A DNA stretch of 19,329 nt from an uncultured Eubacteriales bacterium (GCA_900321195.1 ONVG01000026.1:1-19329), one strand, 5' to 3'; counted from the stretch's first letter, positions 1-9,193 are shown. The notes: generated by a model not told the origin, from the letters alone. Program-made: numbers and translations.

Positions 1-2660
1 GGTTCTTTTTGAAGTCTTTCCGAAAGCTCCCTGCATTCATTTTCAAGAGCAGATATCTCTCTTCTTATATCATCGTTAGCCCTTGTAAGTTCGTCTTTTT
101 CTTTTTCGTTTGCGGCTATCTTATCATCGGAATTTTCAGCTCGCAGGCTTGCGTTTTCTATCTCTGCTTCTGCGGCTGATATATCCTTTTCAAGCGCAAG
201 GACATTTATCCTGAGCTCCTGTATCTTTTCGTTTATGCTTTCTCTTTTGCGGATATATTCGTTTCTTGAACCTGTAAGCACCTGCAAAAGCTCTTCATTT
301 TTGCTTATGCTATCACGATATCCGTCAAAATCTCTTCTTGAAATGTTCATAACAGTCATCTGCTCATTGAGCTTATTGACTATAGATTTGCGCTCCCTTT
401 CAGCATCGAAAAGTGCGCCCTTTACCGTGTCAAGCTCTGCTGTACGGCTCTTTATCTCCGCCTCTATCTTTATCCTGTCCTCATTGACAGCGGCGATATC
501 CTTTTTATGACGTTCAAGCTCCTCTATGTCTGATGACATTTTCTCTCTTGCCGACTCAAATTCCTTTTTCTTCTCGTCAGCGCTTGCCCTTACAGCCTGA
601 GCCTGAGCGCGTATTTTTTCTATCTCCGCAGCGCGTCCCAAAAGACCGGTATTTTTGGCAAGAGAACCGCCCGTCAGTGAACCGCCGGTATTTATCACCT
701 GACCGTCAAGAGTAACTATCCTGAAACGGTAGGAATATTTTCTTGCTATGTTAACAGCGCAGTCAAGGTCTTTTGCAACGACTATCCTTCCCAAAAGATT
801 TGAAAGTATGCCCTTATAGCATTCATCACATGAGCAAAGCTCAGACGCTATGCCTACAAAGCCTTCACAGCTTTCAAGACCTGTTTCGCTCATATCCCTG
901 CCCTTTATCGTGGACATCGGGAGAAATGTCGCGCGGCCGCCGTCATGCTTTTTAAGGTAGTTTATAGCCGCCTTTGCATCATCGTCCGTTTCGGTAACTA
1001 TATTCTGCATAGCCGCGCCAAGCGCAGTTTCGATAGCAGTGTTATATTCGGACGGTGTTCGTATAACTCTCGAAACAGGGCCGTGAATACCCTTCAGCAT
1101 TCCGCTGTTTGCCTGCTTCATTACAAGCTTGACGCTGTATGTAAAGCCTTCAAGATTTCTTTCAAGCTCTTCGAGCATTTTAGCCTTTCTGAAAAGCTGT
1201 TCACTGTCAAGCGCAAGCTTATCGGCTTCGGCTTTTATAATATCGCATTCGTTCTGACTTTCCTGTACGGCATTCTGTTTCTGAGCCGTATCATCATCAA
1301 GAAGTCTTGCCCTGACGATACAGTCATTCAGCATTTTTTCATAATCCGAGATTATATCTTCAAGCGTTCCTGTCTGTGACTTTTTTGCCTTTATATTATT
1401 TTCGACCACATCGGTTCTGCCGGAAATCCCATCTATTGTTGCGGAAGCCGCCATATATTTTACTCTTGCGTCAGCAGCCTTTGCGGAAAGGTCGTCTATC
1501 AATGCGCTTATCTCGTCAAATTTTTCTCCCGAACGGCTTTCGTCGCTTTTCAGTGCGCCAAGACTTTTCGTATATTTTTCAAGCTCAAGATTTTTCTCTG
1601 AAAGAAGCGCCTTATTTTTATCTATTTCCTTTTTCTTACTTTTTATCTCATTCCCTATGCTGATACCGAATTCACGCATCTGAGCTGTTTCGCCGTTTAT
1701 CCTTGCGATGCTGTTTTCGTTATGAAGTATATCATTCTGCTTTACGGATATTTTGGCTCTCTTATCGGAGAGCTGTTCCTCATATTTTGATATCCGCTTT
1801 CTGACGGCCTCTATCGCAAGAGTACACTCATTCTGTTCAGAGTAAATATTTTCACTCTCAGACTGTATATCACCGAGTTCTTTTTCTGCGCTGTCATACT
1901 GAGCCTTAGCGACAGTTATCTTATCCTCCTGTTCACGAAGCTGAACAGATGATCTGTCAAGCGTCTTTAGCCAGAGAGCTATTTCAAGACCTCTTTTTTC
2001 CTCGGCAAGTGCAAGATAAGCTCTTGCTTTTTCAGCCTGTTCTTTAAGCGGACCCACTCTTTTTTCAAGACTTACGAGATTGTCACGCAGTCTTACAAGG
2101 TTTTCCTCAGTTTTATCGAGCCGCCTTTCAGCCTCTGCTTTTTTATATCGGAAACGGGATATACCTGCCGCCTCCTCGAATATCTCACGTCTGTCATCGC
2201 CCCTTGCAGACACTATGGAATCTATCTTTCCCTGACCTATCAAGGAATAGCCGTCACGTCCGAGACCCGTATCCATAAAAAGCTCATGTATATCCTGAAG
2301 TCTTACCGCCGTGTTATTGATAAGATATTCACTCGTGCCGGAGCGGTAGTATCTTCTTGTAACGGAGACCTCATCACCGTCAAACTGCAAAGTTCTGTCG
2401 GAATTATCTATACTTAGAGTTACCTGAGCATAGCCCGTTTTTTTACGCTGCTGAGTACCGTTAAAAATAACGTCCTCCATTTTTGAGCATCGGAGTGCTT
2501 TTGCAGACTGTTCTCCCAACACCCATCTTATAGCGTCGCTTATATTACTTTTACCGCTTCCGTTAGGGCCGACTACAGCCGTTATTCCATCGGTAAAGCT
2601 CAATTTAGTTTTATCGGGAAACGTCTTGAATCCCTGCACCTCAAGTGCCCTTAATCTCAT
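1..2660 (-). CDS. smc: Chromosome segregation protein SMC (3' end outside the window)
   Basis: The ATPase arm and coiled coil of the bacterial SMC condensin, which with ScpA/ScpB compacts and helps segregate the chromosome. The frame is open from the ATG at 2660-2658 to the left edge, giving about 886 residues; the family is usually near 1190, so the distal coil and the C-terminal ATPase half (signature and Walker B) are missing only because of the window edge. The N-terminus reads MRLRALEVQGFKTF, the Walker A GPNGSGKS lies at about residues 31-38, and GQGKID and EEAAGISRFRYKK follow. Long Glu/Lys/Arg/Ala-rich heptads interrupted around residues 510-660 by the hinge (HDGGRATFLP) give the normal domain order. 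The SD GGGGTGA lies 4 nt before the ATG. It follows a radical SAM gene and rnc, a common clostridial arrangement. Confidence 0.97.
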   Translation of the reverse strand, partial: MRLRALEVQGFKTFPDKTKLSFTDGITAVVGPNGSGKSNISDAIRWVLGEQSAKALRCSKMEDVIFNGTQQRKKTGYAQVTLSIDNSDRTLQFDGDEVSVTRRYYRSGTSEYLINNTAVRLQDIHELFMDTGLGRDGYSLIGQGKIDSIVSARGDDRREIFEEAAGISRFRYKKAEAERRLDKTEENLVRLRDNLVSLEKRVGPLKEQAEKARAYLALAEEKRGLEIALWLKTLDRSSVQLREQEDKITVAKAQYDSAEKELGDIQSESENIYSEQNECTLAIEAVRKRISKYEEQLSDKRAKISVKQNDILHNENSIARINGETAQMREFGISIGNEIKSKKKEIDKNKALLSEKNLELEKYTKSLGALKSDESRSGEKFDEISALIDDLSAKAADARVKYMAASATIDGISGRTDVVENNIKAKKSQTGTLEDIISDYEKMLNDCIVRARLLDDDTAQKQNAVQESQNECDIIKAEADKLALDSEQLFRKAKMLEELERNLEGFTYSVKLVMKQANSGMLKGIHGPVSRVIRTPSEYNTAIETALGAAMQNIVTETDDDAKAAINYLKKHDGGRATFLPMSTIKGRDMSETGLESCEGFVGIASELCSCDECYKGILSNLLGRIVVAKDLDCAVNIARKYSYRFRIVTLDGQVINTGGSLTGGSLAKNTGLLGRAAEIEKIRAQAQAVRASADEKKKEFESAREKMSSDIEELERHKKDIAAVNEDRIKIEAEIKSRTAELDTVKGALFDAERERKSIVNKLNEQMTVMNISRRDFDGYRDSISKNEELLQVLTGSRNEYIRKRESINEKIQELRINVLALEKDISAAEAEIENASLRAENSDDKIAANEKEKDELTRANDDIRREISALENECRELSERLQKE

Positions 2661-2670
2661 TTTCTCACCC

Positions 2671-2825
2671 CGCACAGTGTCTGTGCACTCAATTTGCGCC
2701 GGCAAGCTGCCGGTCCCGATTCGCGTTGTCGCTCGCTGCACTCCGCTCTTATCCGTAATGCTAAATTATATCCACGCGGCACTGCTTCATGGCAAGCTGT
2801 CGGCAAATTCACTTGGTCGCTCGCT
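2671..2825. repeat. Two-copy palindromic intergenic repeat between the radical SAM gene and smc
   Basis: Two diverged direct copies lie about 90 nt apart, at 2701-2737 and 2791-2825 on the plus strand. Each begins GGCAAGCTG and ends GTCGCTCGCT; about 29 of 35 aligned positions agree, with one 2-nt gap. Copy one carries the short inverted repeat CCGGCA-agc-TGCCGG (2699-2713), and a second small hairpin GCACAG-tgt-CTGTGC lies at 2672-2686. Copy two runs into the TAG stop codon of the radical SAM gene. The block fills almost all of the gap up to the smc ribosome binding site. It is more GC-rich than the other gaps and has no open frame. It resembles a dispersed bacterial intergenic repeat, but genome-wide copy number cannot be judged here. 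Confidence 0.7.
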
Positions 2826-3825
2826 AACCACTGACTGATATGCTGTATTTTGAAAGTAACGTGTCAGGACGGACACTGACCGAAAATCCTTTTTCTTCAA
2901 GCCGCTTTATGTTCCTGCGTTTCTGCCCTATGAATTTCGAGAGTGAGGACGGGTTTACATGAATTTCAACACTGCCGCTTGTTATATTTTTTTCTTCAAG
3001 CTCTTTGAGTGCGTTTCTGTACATTATCTCACTTTCACACAGTTCTCTGAACGCAGGATGAAACGCTCCTGCCGCCATATTTTCTCTCAGACTGTCACTG
3101 TCGTGAAGTCCGAGCCTTATTACTTTTATATTCTTTTCCTCAAAATATCTCAGAAGCTCTGCACAAAGCACAACAGCCTGTTCAACTGTCTGCGGCTCGT
3201 ACTCTCCCGAAATATAAAGCCTGTACAGCTCTGTTCCCTTTAATACCACTGTCGGATATATCCTCATGGTATCGGGTCTTAGCTCTGCAAGCCTTTCGGC
3301 TGTCTGTTTATCGGTATCGTAATCACTGCCGTACATTCCCGTCATCATCTGCAGACCCAGTGAAAAACCGTATTCTCTTATAAGCTCCGATGCATTCCTT
3401 ACATCATCAGCCGTATGTCCTCTGCGGTTCATCAAAAGCACTTTATCGCTCATACTCTGAGCGCCAAGCTCTATTGATGTCACTCCATGCTCTTTGAGTA
3501 TATCAAGTATCTCTCTGTCTATAGCGTCAGGCCTTGTAGAAAGCCTTATTCCTGCAAATTCTCCGCTGTGTACATACGGTGATGCGGCTTCAAGAAGTTC
3601 TGTCATATACGAACGGTCTATAGCCGTAAAGCTTCCGCCGAAAAATGCTATTTCTGCGCTTTTTGTTCCGTCTCCAAGACTTTCCCTTGCAGTCCTTACA
3701 GCATCTTCTACATCCTTTGCTGTCGGCTGATACTGCTGACCTGTTATTTCTCTCTGATTGCAGAATGTACAGGCATGCGGACATCCGTTATGCGGAACAA
3801 AAATCGCTACGTTTGAATGCTTCAA
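2824..3825 (-). CDS. Radical SAM protein, ELP3-like family without acetyltransferase domain
   Basis: A 333-residue radical SAM enzyme. The cluster motif CPHACTFC gives C15, C19 and C22 close to the N-terminus, followed by FFGGSFTAID and a TIM-barrel region (TRPDAID, SIELGAQSMSD, LQMMTGMYG). The C-terminal part resembles the radical SAM C-terminal domain of COG1243/ELP3-like proteins, and the terminal Gln/Lys/Arg stretch FIGQKRRNIKRLEEKG looks nucleic-acid binding. No GNAT domain follows, unlike true Elp3. The start is TTG at 3825-3823, overlapping the rnc stop as TTGA; it fits because the family begins immediately with MKH...IFVPH before the Cys motif. Its place between rnc and smc is common in Clostridia. 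RNA modification is a reasonable inference but the substrate is unknown. Confidence 0.88.
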   Translation of the reverse strand: MKHSNVAIFVPHNGCPHACTFCNQREITGQQYQPTAKDVEDAVRTARESLGDGTKSAEIAFFGGSFTAIDRSYMTELLEAASPYVHSGEFAGIRLSTRPDAIDREILDILKEHGVTSIELGAQSMSDKVLLMNRRGHTADDVRNASELIREYGFSLGLQMMTGMYGSDYDTDKQTAERLAELRPDTMRIYPTVVLKGTELYRLYISGEYEPQTVEQAVVLCAELLRYFEEKNIKVIRLGLHDSDSLRENMAAGAFHPAFRELCESEIMYRNALKELEEKNITSGSVEIHVNPSSLSKFIGQKRRNIKRLEEKGFSVSVRPDTLLSKYSISVSG

Positions 3826-4496
3826 TATCCCATCAACTCCAAAGCTTCTCTTGCCGCCTGCTGTTCGGCTTCTTTCTTGCTCCTGCCGCCGCCCTTGCCT
3901 ATGATGTTATTATTAAGATGTACCTCAACAAAGAAATGCTTGTCATGGTCGGGGCCTTCCTCGCCTGTGAGAACATATTCAAGATGTTCTTCGGGATTTT
4001 TCTGTATTATCTCCTGCAAGGTCGTTTTATAGTCCTTGAAAGCTCTCGGCTTTGGATTTTTTATCTCCGACTCGACAAATGAAAGTATGAACTTCCTCGC
4101 ATTTTCCATTCCGCCGTCAAGATATATAGACGCGATTATAGCTTCAAAAGCATCCGCAAGTATGGACGGTCTTTCCTGACCGTTAAGATTTTTTTCTCCC
4201 CTGCTTAGTTTGAGATAGTTGCCGACACCCAGCGTCTTTGAAAATCTGCAAAGCGATTTTTCACATACAAGAGCTGCTCTCAGCTTTGAAAGCTCTCCCT
4301 CAGGCAGCTTGGGGCAGTTCCTGTATATATAGTCCGAAACTACGATGCTGAGTACGGCATCTCCTAAAAATTCCAGTCTTTCATTGCTTTTGACTCCGTG
4401 TTTGACTTCATTTGCATATGAGGAATGAGTAAGCGCATTTTCAAGGTATGAAATATTTTTGTAGCAGTAGCCTATCCTCTTTTCAAGCTCCTTCAT
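3822..4496 (-). CDS. rnc: Ribonuclease III
   Basis: A double-strand-specific endoribonuclease that processes rRNA precursors and structured mRNAs. The 224-residue length is normal. The signature NERLEFLGDAVLS lies at about residues 38-50, and the second acidic cluster LADAFEAIIASIYLDGG supplies the metal-binding Asp and Glu. A double-stranded RNA-binding domain occupies about residues 153-223 (DYKTTLQEIIQKN ... GKGGGRSKKEAEQQAAREAL). The ATG at 4496 overlaps the plsX stop (ATGA), and the gene end overlaps the next start, indicating translational coupling on both sides. In many Firmicutes acpP lies between plsX and rnc; it is absent here. Confidence 0.97.
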   Translation of the reverse strand: MKELEKRIGYCYKNISYLENALTHSSYANEVKHGVKSNERLEFLGDAVLSIVVSDYIYRNCPKLPEGELSKLRAALVCEKSLCRFSKTLGVGNYLKLSRGEKNLNGQERPSILADAFEAIIASIYLDGGMENARKFILSFVESEIKNPKPRAFKDYKTTLQEIIQKNPEEHLEYVLTGEEGPDHDKHFFVEVHLNNNIIGKGGGRSKKEAEQQAAREALELMGY

Positions 4497-5509
4497 TCCG
4501 AAACGCTTCCTCTCTCTTTCATCTGGGCTATCTTTTCGGTAATCTTTCCCGTAACGTCATTTTCCACGCAGTCTATAACGGACTTTACAGCTGTTACTAT
4601 CGCATCCGACTTTGCGCTTCCGTGTGTTTTGAGTACGGGCTTTGAAACGCCCATTACAGGCGCAGCTCCGTACTGATTGTAGTCAAAATATTGTTTAAGC
4701 TCATACAGCTCCTTTTTAAGAAGAAGAGCCGCAAGCTTTGTTTTGAAGTTTTTGAGGAACACGCCCTTTATTTTTCCGAAAAGCTCTTTTGCAACGCCCT
4801 CATACATCTTTATTATCACATTGCCCGTAAAACCGTCGGCAACTATTACATCGGTAGCGCCTGCCGGTATGTCACGCGCCTCCATATTTCCTATAAAATT
4901 GATATCAGATGATTTCAGAAGTCTGAAAGCCTCGTGCTGAAGCTCTCCGCCCTTATGATCCTCCGTACCTACATTTGCAAGCGCAACTCTCGGCGATCTT
5001 ACCCCTAAAACATTCTCCATATATATCGAGCCCATTATTCCGAACTGATGAAGCATCTCCGGACGTACCTCAATATTTGCGCCGCTGTCTATAAGAAGCA
5101 CCGGACCTTTTGAAGTCGGCATAACAGGCGCAAATGCTGCTCTTTTAATGCCCTTTATGCGTTTAACTATGAATGTTGCTCCCATAACAAGCGCACCGCT
5201 GTTTCCTGCCGAAAGGAAAGCATCTCCCTTTCCGTCCGCAAGAAGCTGCAGACCGACAGCCATTGAAGAATTTTTCTTCGACTTCATTATCTCGCCCGAT
5301 TCTTCCTCCATACCGATAACATCGGGTGCGTCATATATTTCAAAGGGTTCAAGGGAAATATCATTTTCGGCTGCTACCTTTTCCATTATCTCCTTATTGC
5401 CGACAAGAACGAGCTTTACACCATCATATTTATCTGCACACAAAGCGCAGCCTTTTAATATTTCGAGAGGAGCATTATCTCCTCCGAATGCATCTATAAT
5501 TATTTTCAT
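4493..5509 (-). CDS. plsX: Phosphate acyltransferase PlsX
   Basis: Converts acyl-ACP and phosphate to acyl-phosphate, the acyl donor for PlsY in the first step of phospholipid synthesis; a peripheral membrane protein in this family. The 338-residue product begins MKIIIDAFGGDNAP and carries the expected SAGNSGALVMGA, GANIEVRPEMLHQFG, NVGTEDHKGGE and ADGFTGNVIIKMYEG blocks. The ATG at 5509 is preceded by AGGGTG about 10 nt upstream. An in-frame TTG at 5530 would add seven residues but lies before the SD and outside the conserved start. It lies 27 nt after trmFO and overlaps rnc by 4 nt. No fapR, fabD or acpP is next to it. Confidence 0.96.
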   Translation of the reverse strand: MKIIIDAFGGDNAPLEILKGCALCADKYDGVKLVLVGNKEIMEKVAAENDISLEPFEIYDAPDVIGMEEESGEIMKSKKNSSMAVGLQLLADGKGDAFLSAGNSGALVMGATFIVKRIKGIKRAAFAPVMPTSKGPVLLIDSGANIEVRPEMLHQFGIMGSIYMENVLGVRSPRVALANVGTEDHKGGELQHEAFRLLKSSDINFIGNMEARDIPAGATDVIVADGFTGNVIIKMYEGVAKELFGKIKGVFLKNFKTKLAALLLKKELYELKQYFDYNQYGAAPVMGVSKPVLKTHGSAKSDAIVTAVKSVIDCVENDVTGKITEKIAQMKERGSVSE

Positions 5510-5536
5510 AACGTATTCACACCCTATCAATTTATT

Positions 5537-6844
5537 TTATCGGTCACAAATAATATCATCCAAAGCTTTAAGCGCTCTTTCAGCATAAGCTGCTGCCCTT
5601 AGCTTTTTATCCCTTATATGCTCGGACAAGGCAGGCAATATACCTAAATTTGCGCCCATAGGCTGAAAGTCCTCAACTGTGCTGTCGGAAATATACGCTG
5701 CCAGCGCCCCTGTCATAGTTTCCTTCGGGAGAATGAAAGGTTTTTCATCCTTAACTTTAAGCGCGGCGTTTATTCCTGCGATAAGTCCCGACGAGGCTGA
5801 CTCCATATAGCCCTCAACACCTGTCATCTGTCCTGCGAAAAATATATTACTGTCACTTTTCAGTGAATAGTCTGCATTAAGCACTCTCGGTGAGTCAAGG
5901 AAAGTATTCCTGTGCATTACACCGTATCTTACATATTCGGCATTCCTGAGCGCAGGTATCATGCCGAAAACTCTTTTCTGTTCGGGAAATCTTAGATTTG
6001 TCTGAAATCCCACAAGGTTGTACATCGTCTTTTCGGAATTTTCCGTTCTGAGCTGTACGACTGCCCAGGGTCTGTGACCTGTTTTCGGGTCTTTAAGTCC
6101 TACCGGCTTCATAGGACCGAAACGGAGTGTATCAAGCCCCCTTTGAGCGAGTATCTCAACCGGCATACATCCCTCATATACTTTAGGATTCATAACATCC
6201 ACATCATGTCTTGGCGCTCTTTCGGCATTTACAAGCTCCTTATGAAAAGCCTCATACTCGTCCTTATTCATTGGACAGTTGATATATGCGTCATCGCCGC
6301 CCTTGTCATATCTTGACGCTGTAAAAGCATTTTCCATATCGATACTTTCAGCCGTAACTATAGGTGCTGCCGCATCAAAGAAATGCAGACCGCCGCCGCA
6401 AAGCCCTGTTATTTTTTCGGCAAGCGTGTCACTTGTAAGCGGACCTGTAGCAATGACCGTAACTGCATCATGAGGTATCTCTTTGACTTCATCCTCTATG
6501 ACTTCTATCATGGGGTGAGTTTTTATTCTTTCCGTGACCATAGCGGAAAAAATATCCCTGTCAACAGCAAGCGCACCTCCTGCGGGTACTGTACATTTAT
6601 CTGCACACTGCATGAGAAGTGAATCCATACGCCGCATTTCTTCTTTAAGAAGTCCTGCTGCGCTCTCAACTCTTGCGGCTTTAAGGGAATTGGAGCATAT
6701 AAGCTCACAAAAATCCCTGCTTTTATGAGCGGGCGTCATTTTATGCGGCTTCATCTCAAAAAGCCTGACACGTATATTTCTTTCTGCTATCTGAAAAGCC
6801 GCTTCACAGCCTGCCAGACCTGCGCCTATAACATTGACAAACAT
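5537..6844 (-). CDS. trmFO: Folate-dependent tRNA (uracil-5-)-methyltransferase TrmFO
   Basis: A flavoprotein that makes m5U54 in the T-loop of tRNA using methylenetetrahydrofolate and NAD(P)H. From the preferred start it has 435 residues, the family length. The FAD-binding Rossmann motif GAGLAG lies at residues 7-12 after MFVNVI, and the family block CELICSNSLKA, with the conserved catalytic-region Cys, follows. The C-terminal part contains FFAGQMTGVEGYMESASSGL, typical of the GidA/TrmFO family. Three in-frame ATGs (6859, 6847, 6844) are possible; 6844 is preferred because GGTGA lies 4 nt before it and the FAD motif begins at once. A strong promoter lies just upstream, and the gene heads the trmFO-plsX-rnc-radical SAM-smc run. 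Confidence 0.95.
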   Translation of the reverse strand: MFVNVIGAGLAGCEAAFQIAERNIRVRLFEMKPHKMTPAHKSRDFCELICSNSLKAARVESAAGLLKEEMRRMDSLLMQCADKCTVPAGGALAVDRDIFSAMVTERIKTHPMIEVIEDEVKEIPHDAVTVIATGPLTSDTLAEKITGLCGGGLHFFDAAAPIVTAESIDMENAFTASRYDKGGDDAYINCPMNKDEYEAFHKELVNAERAPRHDVDVMNPKVYEGCMPVEILAQRGLDTLRFGPMKPVGLKDPKTGHRPWAVVQLRTENSEKTMYNLVGFQTNLRFPEQKRVFGMIPALRNAEYVRYGVMHRNTFLDSPRVLNADYSLKSDSNIFFAGQMTGVEGYMESASSGLIAGINAALKVKDEKPFILPKETMTGALAAYISDSTVEDFQPMGANLGILPALSEHIRDKKLRAAAYAERALKALDDIICDR

Positions 6845-6889
6845 CATCTCACCGCCCATACATTTATAATAATATCATCTCAGAATATT

Positions 6890-6918
6890 ATTCTACCACA
6901 TTATTACTGCGATATCAA
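6890..6918 (-). promoter_or_regulatory. Sigma-A-type promoter for the trmFO operon
   Basis: On the minus strand the -35 TTGATA (6913-6918) and -10 TAGAAT (6890-6895) are separated by exactly 17 nt. It sits between the topA terminator and trmFO, about 45 nt before the start codon, and no other promoter-like pair is evident in this gap. It probably drives trmFO, plsX, rnc, the radical SAM gene and perhaps smc. Confidence 0.8.
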
Positions 6919-6930
6919 GCAAATAACTGC

Positions 6931-6966
6931 AATAAAGGCACAGTCATTTTTGAAATAGCTGTGCCT
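6931..6966 (-). terminator. Intrinsic terminator after topA
   Basis: On the minus strand AGGCACAG and CTGTGCCT form a perfect 8-bp stem (6936-6943 with 6959-6966). The 15-nt loop can add a short AUUU/AAAU pairing. It is followed by TTTATTG, only a modest U-tract. It lies 17 nt past the topA stop and ends the aroK-like/trmH/dprA/topA cluster. Confidence 0.7.
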
Positions 6967-6982
6967 GTGTTCTGCGCGGATA

Positions 6983-9193
6983 TCACTGATTTACCGCATT
7001 ATCGGTTGTATTTGAATTGCCGTTATCTTCGGCTTCGTGTGCTTCTTCCTTGTTTACAGCGATAGAGTTCTTCGCCACGACAGCTACCTGAGTTATCACA
7101 GCATCCTCTGTGTCATCGTCACGCTGATAGCCGCAGCCTTCTGCATTACAGAAAAGCTTAGGAGCCTTGCCCTTTTTCTTGAAAAGTGTGCTTCCGCACT
7201 GCGGACATTTTTCATTTGTCGGTTGGTACCATGATACGAAATCACAGCTCGGATAATTTGAACAGCCGTAGAATTCTCTGCCGCGCTTAGTTTTTCTAAC
7301 TATGACATCACCGCCGCACTTGGGACACGGAATCCCGATAGTGCTTATCATTTTGACGATATTCTTGCAGTCCGGATAGCCTGAGCATGCTATGAACTTG
7401 CCGTATCTGCCGAACTTAACGACCATAGGCTTTCCGCACTTATCGCATATAAGGTCGGTCTTGTCCTCTTCAAGCTCTATCTTTACGCCCTTCATCTCTT
7501 CCTTTGCCTGCTTGAGCGTTTTGTCAAAATCGCCGTAAAAATTAGTAAGAAGTTCTACCCATCCATACTTGCCTTCCTCGACTGTATCAAGATCCTGCTC
7601 CATCTGAGCCGTGAACTTTACATTTACTATCTTCGGGAAACGATTTTCCATAAGCTTTGTCGTTACCTCGCCAAGCTCTGTCGGGTAAAGAGTTTTGCTC
7701 TCTCTTTTTACATATCCTCTTGATGTTATCGTCGAGATAGTTGCCGCATAGGTGGAAGGTCTGCCGATACCGTATTCTTCAAGCGCCTTGATAAGTGATG
7801 CTTCCGTATATCTTGCAGGCGGCTGTGTAAAATGCTGATTCGGTACCATTTCCTTTACTCTTACCTGCATATCCTTTTCAAGCGGTGTAAGCTCCGACTC
7901 CTTTTCCTCATCGGCGCTGTCGCTGCCCTCTACATAAAGTATGGTATAGCCGTCAAAATCAACTCTGTAGCCTGAAGCCTTGAATATATAGCCTGCGGCA
8001 TTTATATCAGCCTGTGTTGTCTTATGGATGCATTCAGCCATCTGACATGCGATAAAGCGCTCCCAAATGAGCTTATAAAGCTTGTACTGGTCGCTTGTAA
8101 GGCTGTTCTTTATCTTTGACGGCTCAAGCTCTACAGTTGTAGGCCTTATAGCTTCATGTCCGTCCTGTGCGTTTGAGCGTGACTTGAAATATCTGTGTCC
8201 GCCTGACGGGAGATACTTCTCGCTCCACTTATCCCTTATATACTGCTCCGCCGCATTGAGCGCATCCTCAGAAAGTCTTAAAGAGTCGGTTCTCATGTAG
8301 GTTATAAGACCCACTGCGCCCATACCCTCTATATCTATGCCTTCATAAAGCTCCTGCGCTACTTTCATGGTACGCTTCGACTGAAAGCCAAGCTTTCTTG
8401 ATGCTTCCTGCTGTAAAGTGGATGTTATGAACGGCGGCGCAGGCTGACGCTTTCTTGTGCCGTGCTTTATCTTTTCAACAAACGGCTGACAGTCCTTCAT
8501 AGCATCAAGAAGCTTATGAGCCTGTTCTTCTGTTTCTATCTTTATTTTTCCGTTCGCATCTCCGTAAAATGCGGCAGGGAAAGCCTTTCTTGAACCCTTA
8601 GGGATGAATTTTGCATCTATGCTCCAATATTCTTCGGGTTTGAACGCTCTTATTTTTTCCTCTCTGTCAACTATTATCCTTACTGCTACGGACTGAACAC
8701 GTCCTGCGGAAAGTCCCTTTCTTATTTTCTGTGAAAGGAAAGGGCTTAGCTTATAGCCTACAAGTCTGTCGAGTATTCTTCGCGCCTGCTGTGCGTTCAC
8801 AAGGTCGATATCTATTTTTCTCGGTGCGCTCATACCGTTCTGTACGCCTGTTTTTGTTATCTCATTGAATGTTACCCTGTTGCTGTCATTAAGGTCAAGT
8901 CCCAGAAGATATGCAAGATGCCATGATATAGCTTCTCCCTCACGGTCAGGGTCAGTCGCAAGATAAACATATTCACTCTTGCCGGCAAGCTTTACAAGCT
9001 CATCCGCAAGCTTTTCCTTACCCTTGATAAGCTCATATTTAGGCGTAAACTTTTTCTTTATATCCACACTAAGCCTGTTTGGATTAAGATCCCTTATATG
9101 TCCCATGGAGGCTACAACTTCATAACCCTTACCGAGATATTTTTTTATAGTTTTTGCCTTTGCCGGCGACTCCACTATTACAAGCTTTGACAT
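6983..9193 (-). CDS. topA: DNA topoisomerase I (type IA)
   Basis: Relaxes negative supercoils through a transient 5'-phosphotyrosine link. The 736-residue product has an N-terminal Toprim domain (VIVESPAKAKT; DPDREGEAISWH at about 81-92), the catalytic Tyr299 in GLITYMRTDS, and LEEYGIGRPSTYA. Three C-terminal four-cysteine zinc ribbons follow: C583/586/603/609, C623/626/644/650 and C663/666/682/687. A short acidic and Asn-rich tail after about residue 690 looks disordered. The ATG at 9193 has GGAGGG 7 nt upstream and gives the standard MSKLVIVESPAKA; an in-frame TTG at 9208 overlaps the SD and is rejected. It lies 19 nt after dprA; adjacent dprA-topA is common in Firmicutes. Confidence 0.98.
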   Translation of the reverse strand: MSKLVIVESPAKAKTIKKYLGKGYEVVASMGHIRDLNPNRLSVDIKKKFTPKYELIKGKEKLADELVKLAGKSEYVYLATDPDREGEAISWHLAYLLGLDLNDSNRVTFNEITKTGVQNGMSAPRKIDIDLVNAQQARRILDRLVGYKLSPFLSQKIRKGLSAGRVQSVAVRIIVDREEKIRAFKPEEYWSIDAKFIPKGSRKAFPAAFYGDANGKIKIETEEQAHKLLDAMKDCQPFVEKIKHGTRKRQPAPPFITSTLQQEASRKLGFQSKRTMKVAQELYEGIDIEGMGAVGLITYMRTDSLRLSEDALNAAEQYIRDKWSEKYLPSGGHRYFKSRSNAQDGHEAIRPTTVELEPSKIKNSLTSDQYKLYKLIWERFIACQMAECIHKTTQADINAAGYIFKASGYRVDFDGYTILYVEGSDSADEEKESELTPLEKDMQVRVKEMVPNQHFTQPPARYTEASLIKALEEYGIGRPSTYAATISTITSRGYVKRESKTLYPTELGEVTTKLMENRFPKIVNVKFTAQMEQDLDTVEEGKYGWVELLTNFYGDFDKTLKQAKEEMKGVKIELEEDKTDLICDKCGKPMVVKFGRYGKFIACSGYPDCKNIVKMISTIGIPCPKCGGDVIVRKTKRGREFYGCSNYPSCDFVSWYQPTNEKCPQCGSTLFKKKGKAPKLFCNAEGCGYQRDDDTEDAVITQVAVVAKNSIAVNKEEAHEAEDNGNSNTTDNAVNQ

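Noticed and set aside
945..1379. Plus-strand open frames over the smc region
   Set aside because: The minus-strand frame is an unbroken SMC coiled coil and hinge, so these are antisense shadows.
2661..2823. Possible small gene or structural RNA gene between the radical SAM gene and smc
   Set aside because: No frame with an SD is present on either strand, and the sequence is explained better by two copies of a palindromic repeat.
3645..4082. Plus-strand 145-codon frame
   Set aside because: It overlaps the N-terminal part of the radical SAM gene and the end of rnc on the opposite strand, and resembles no family.
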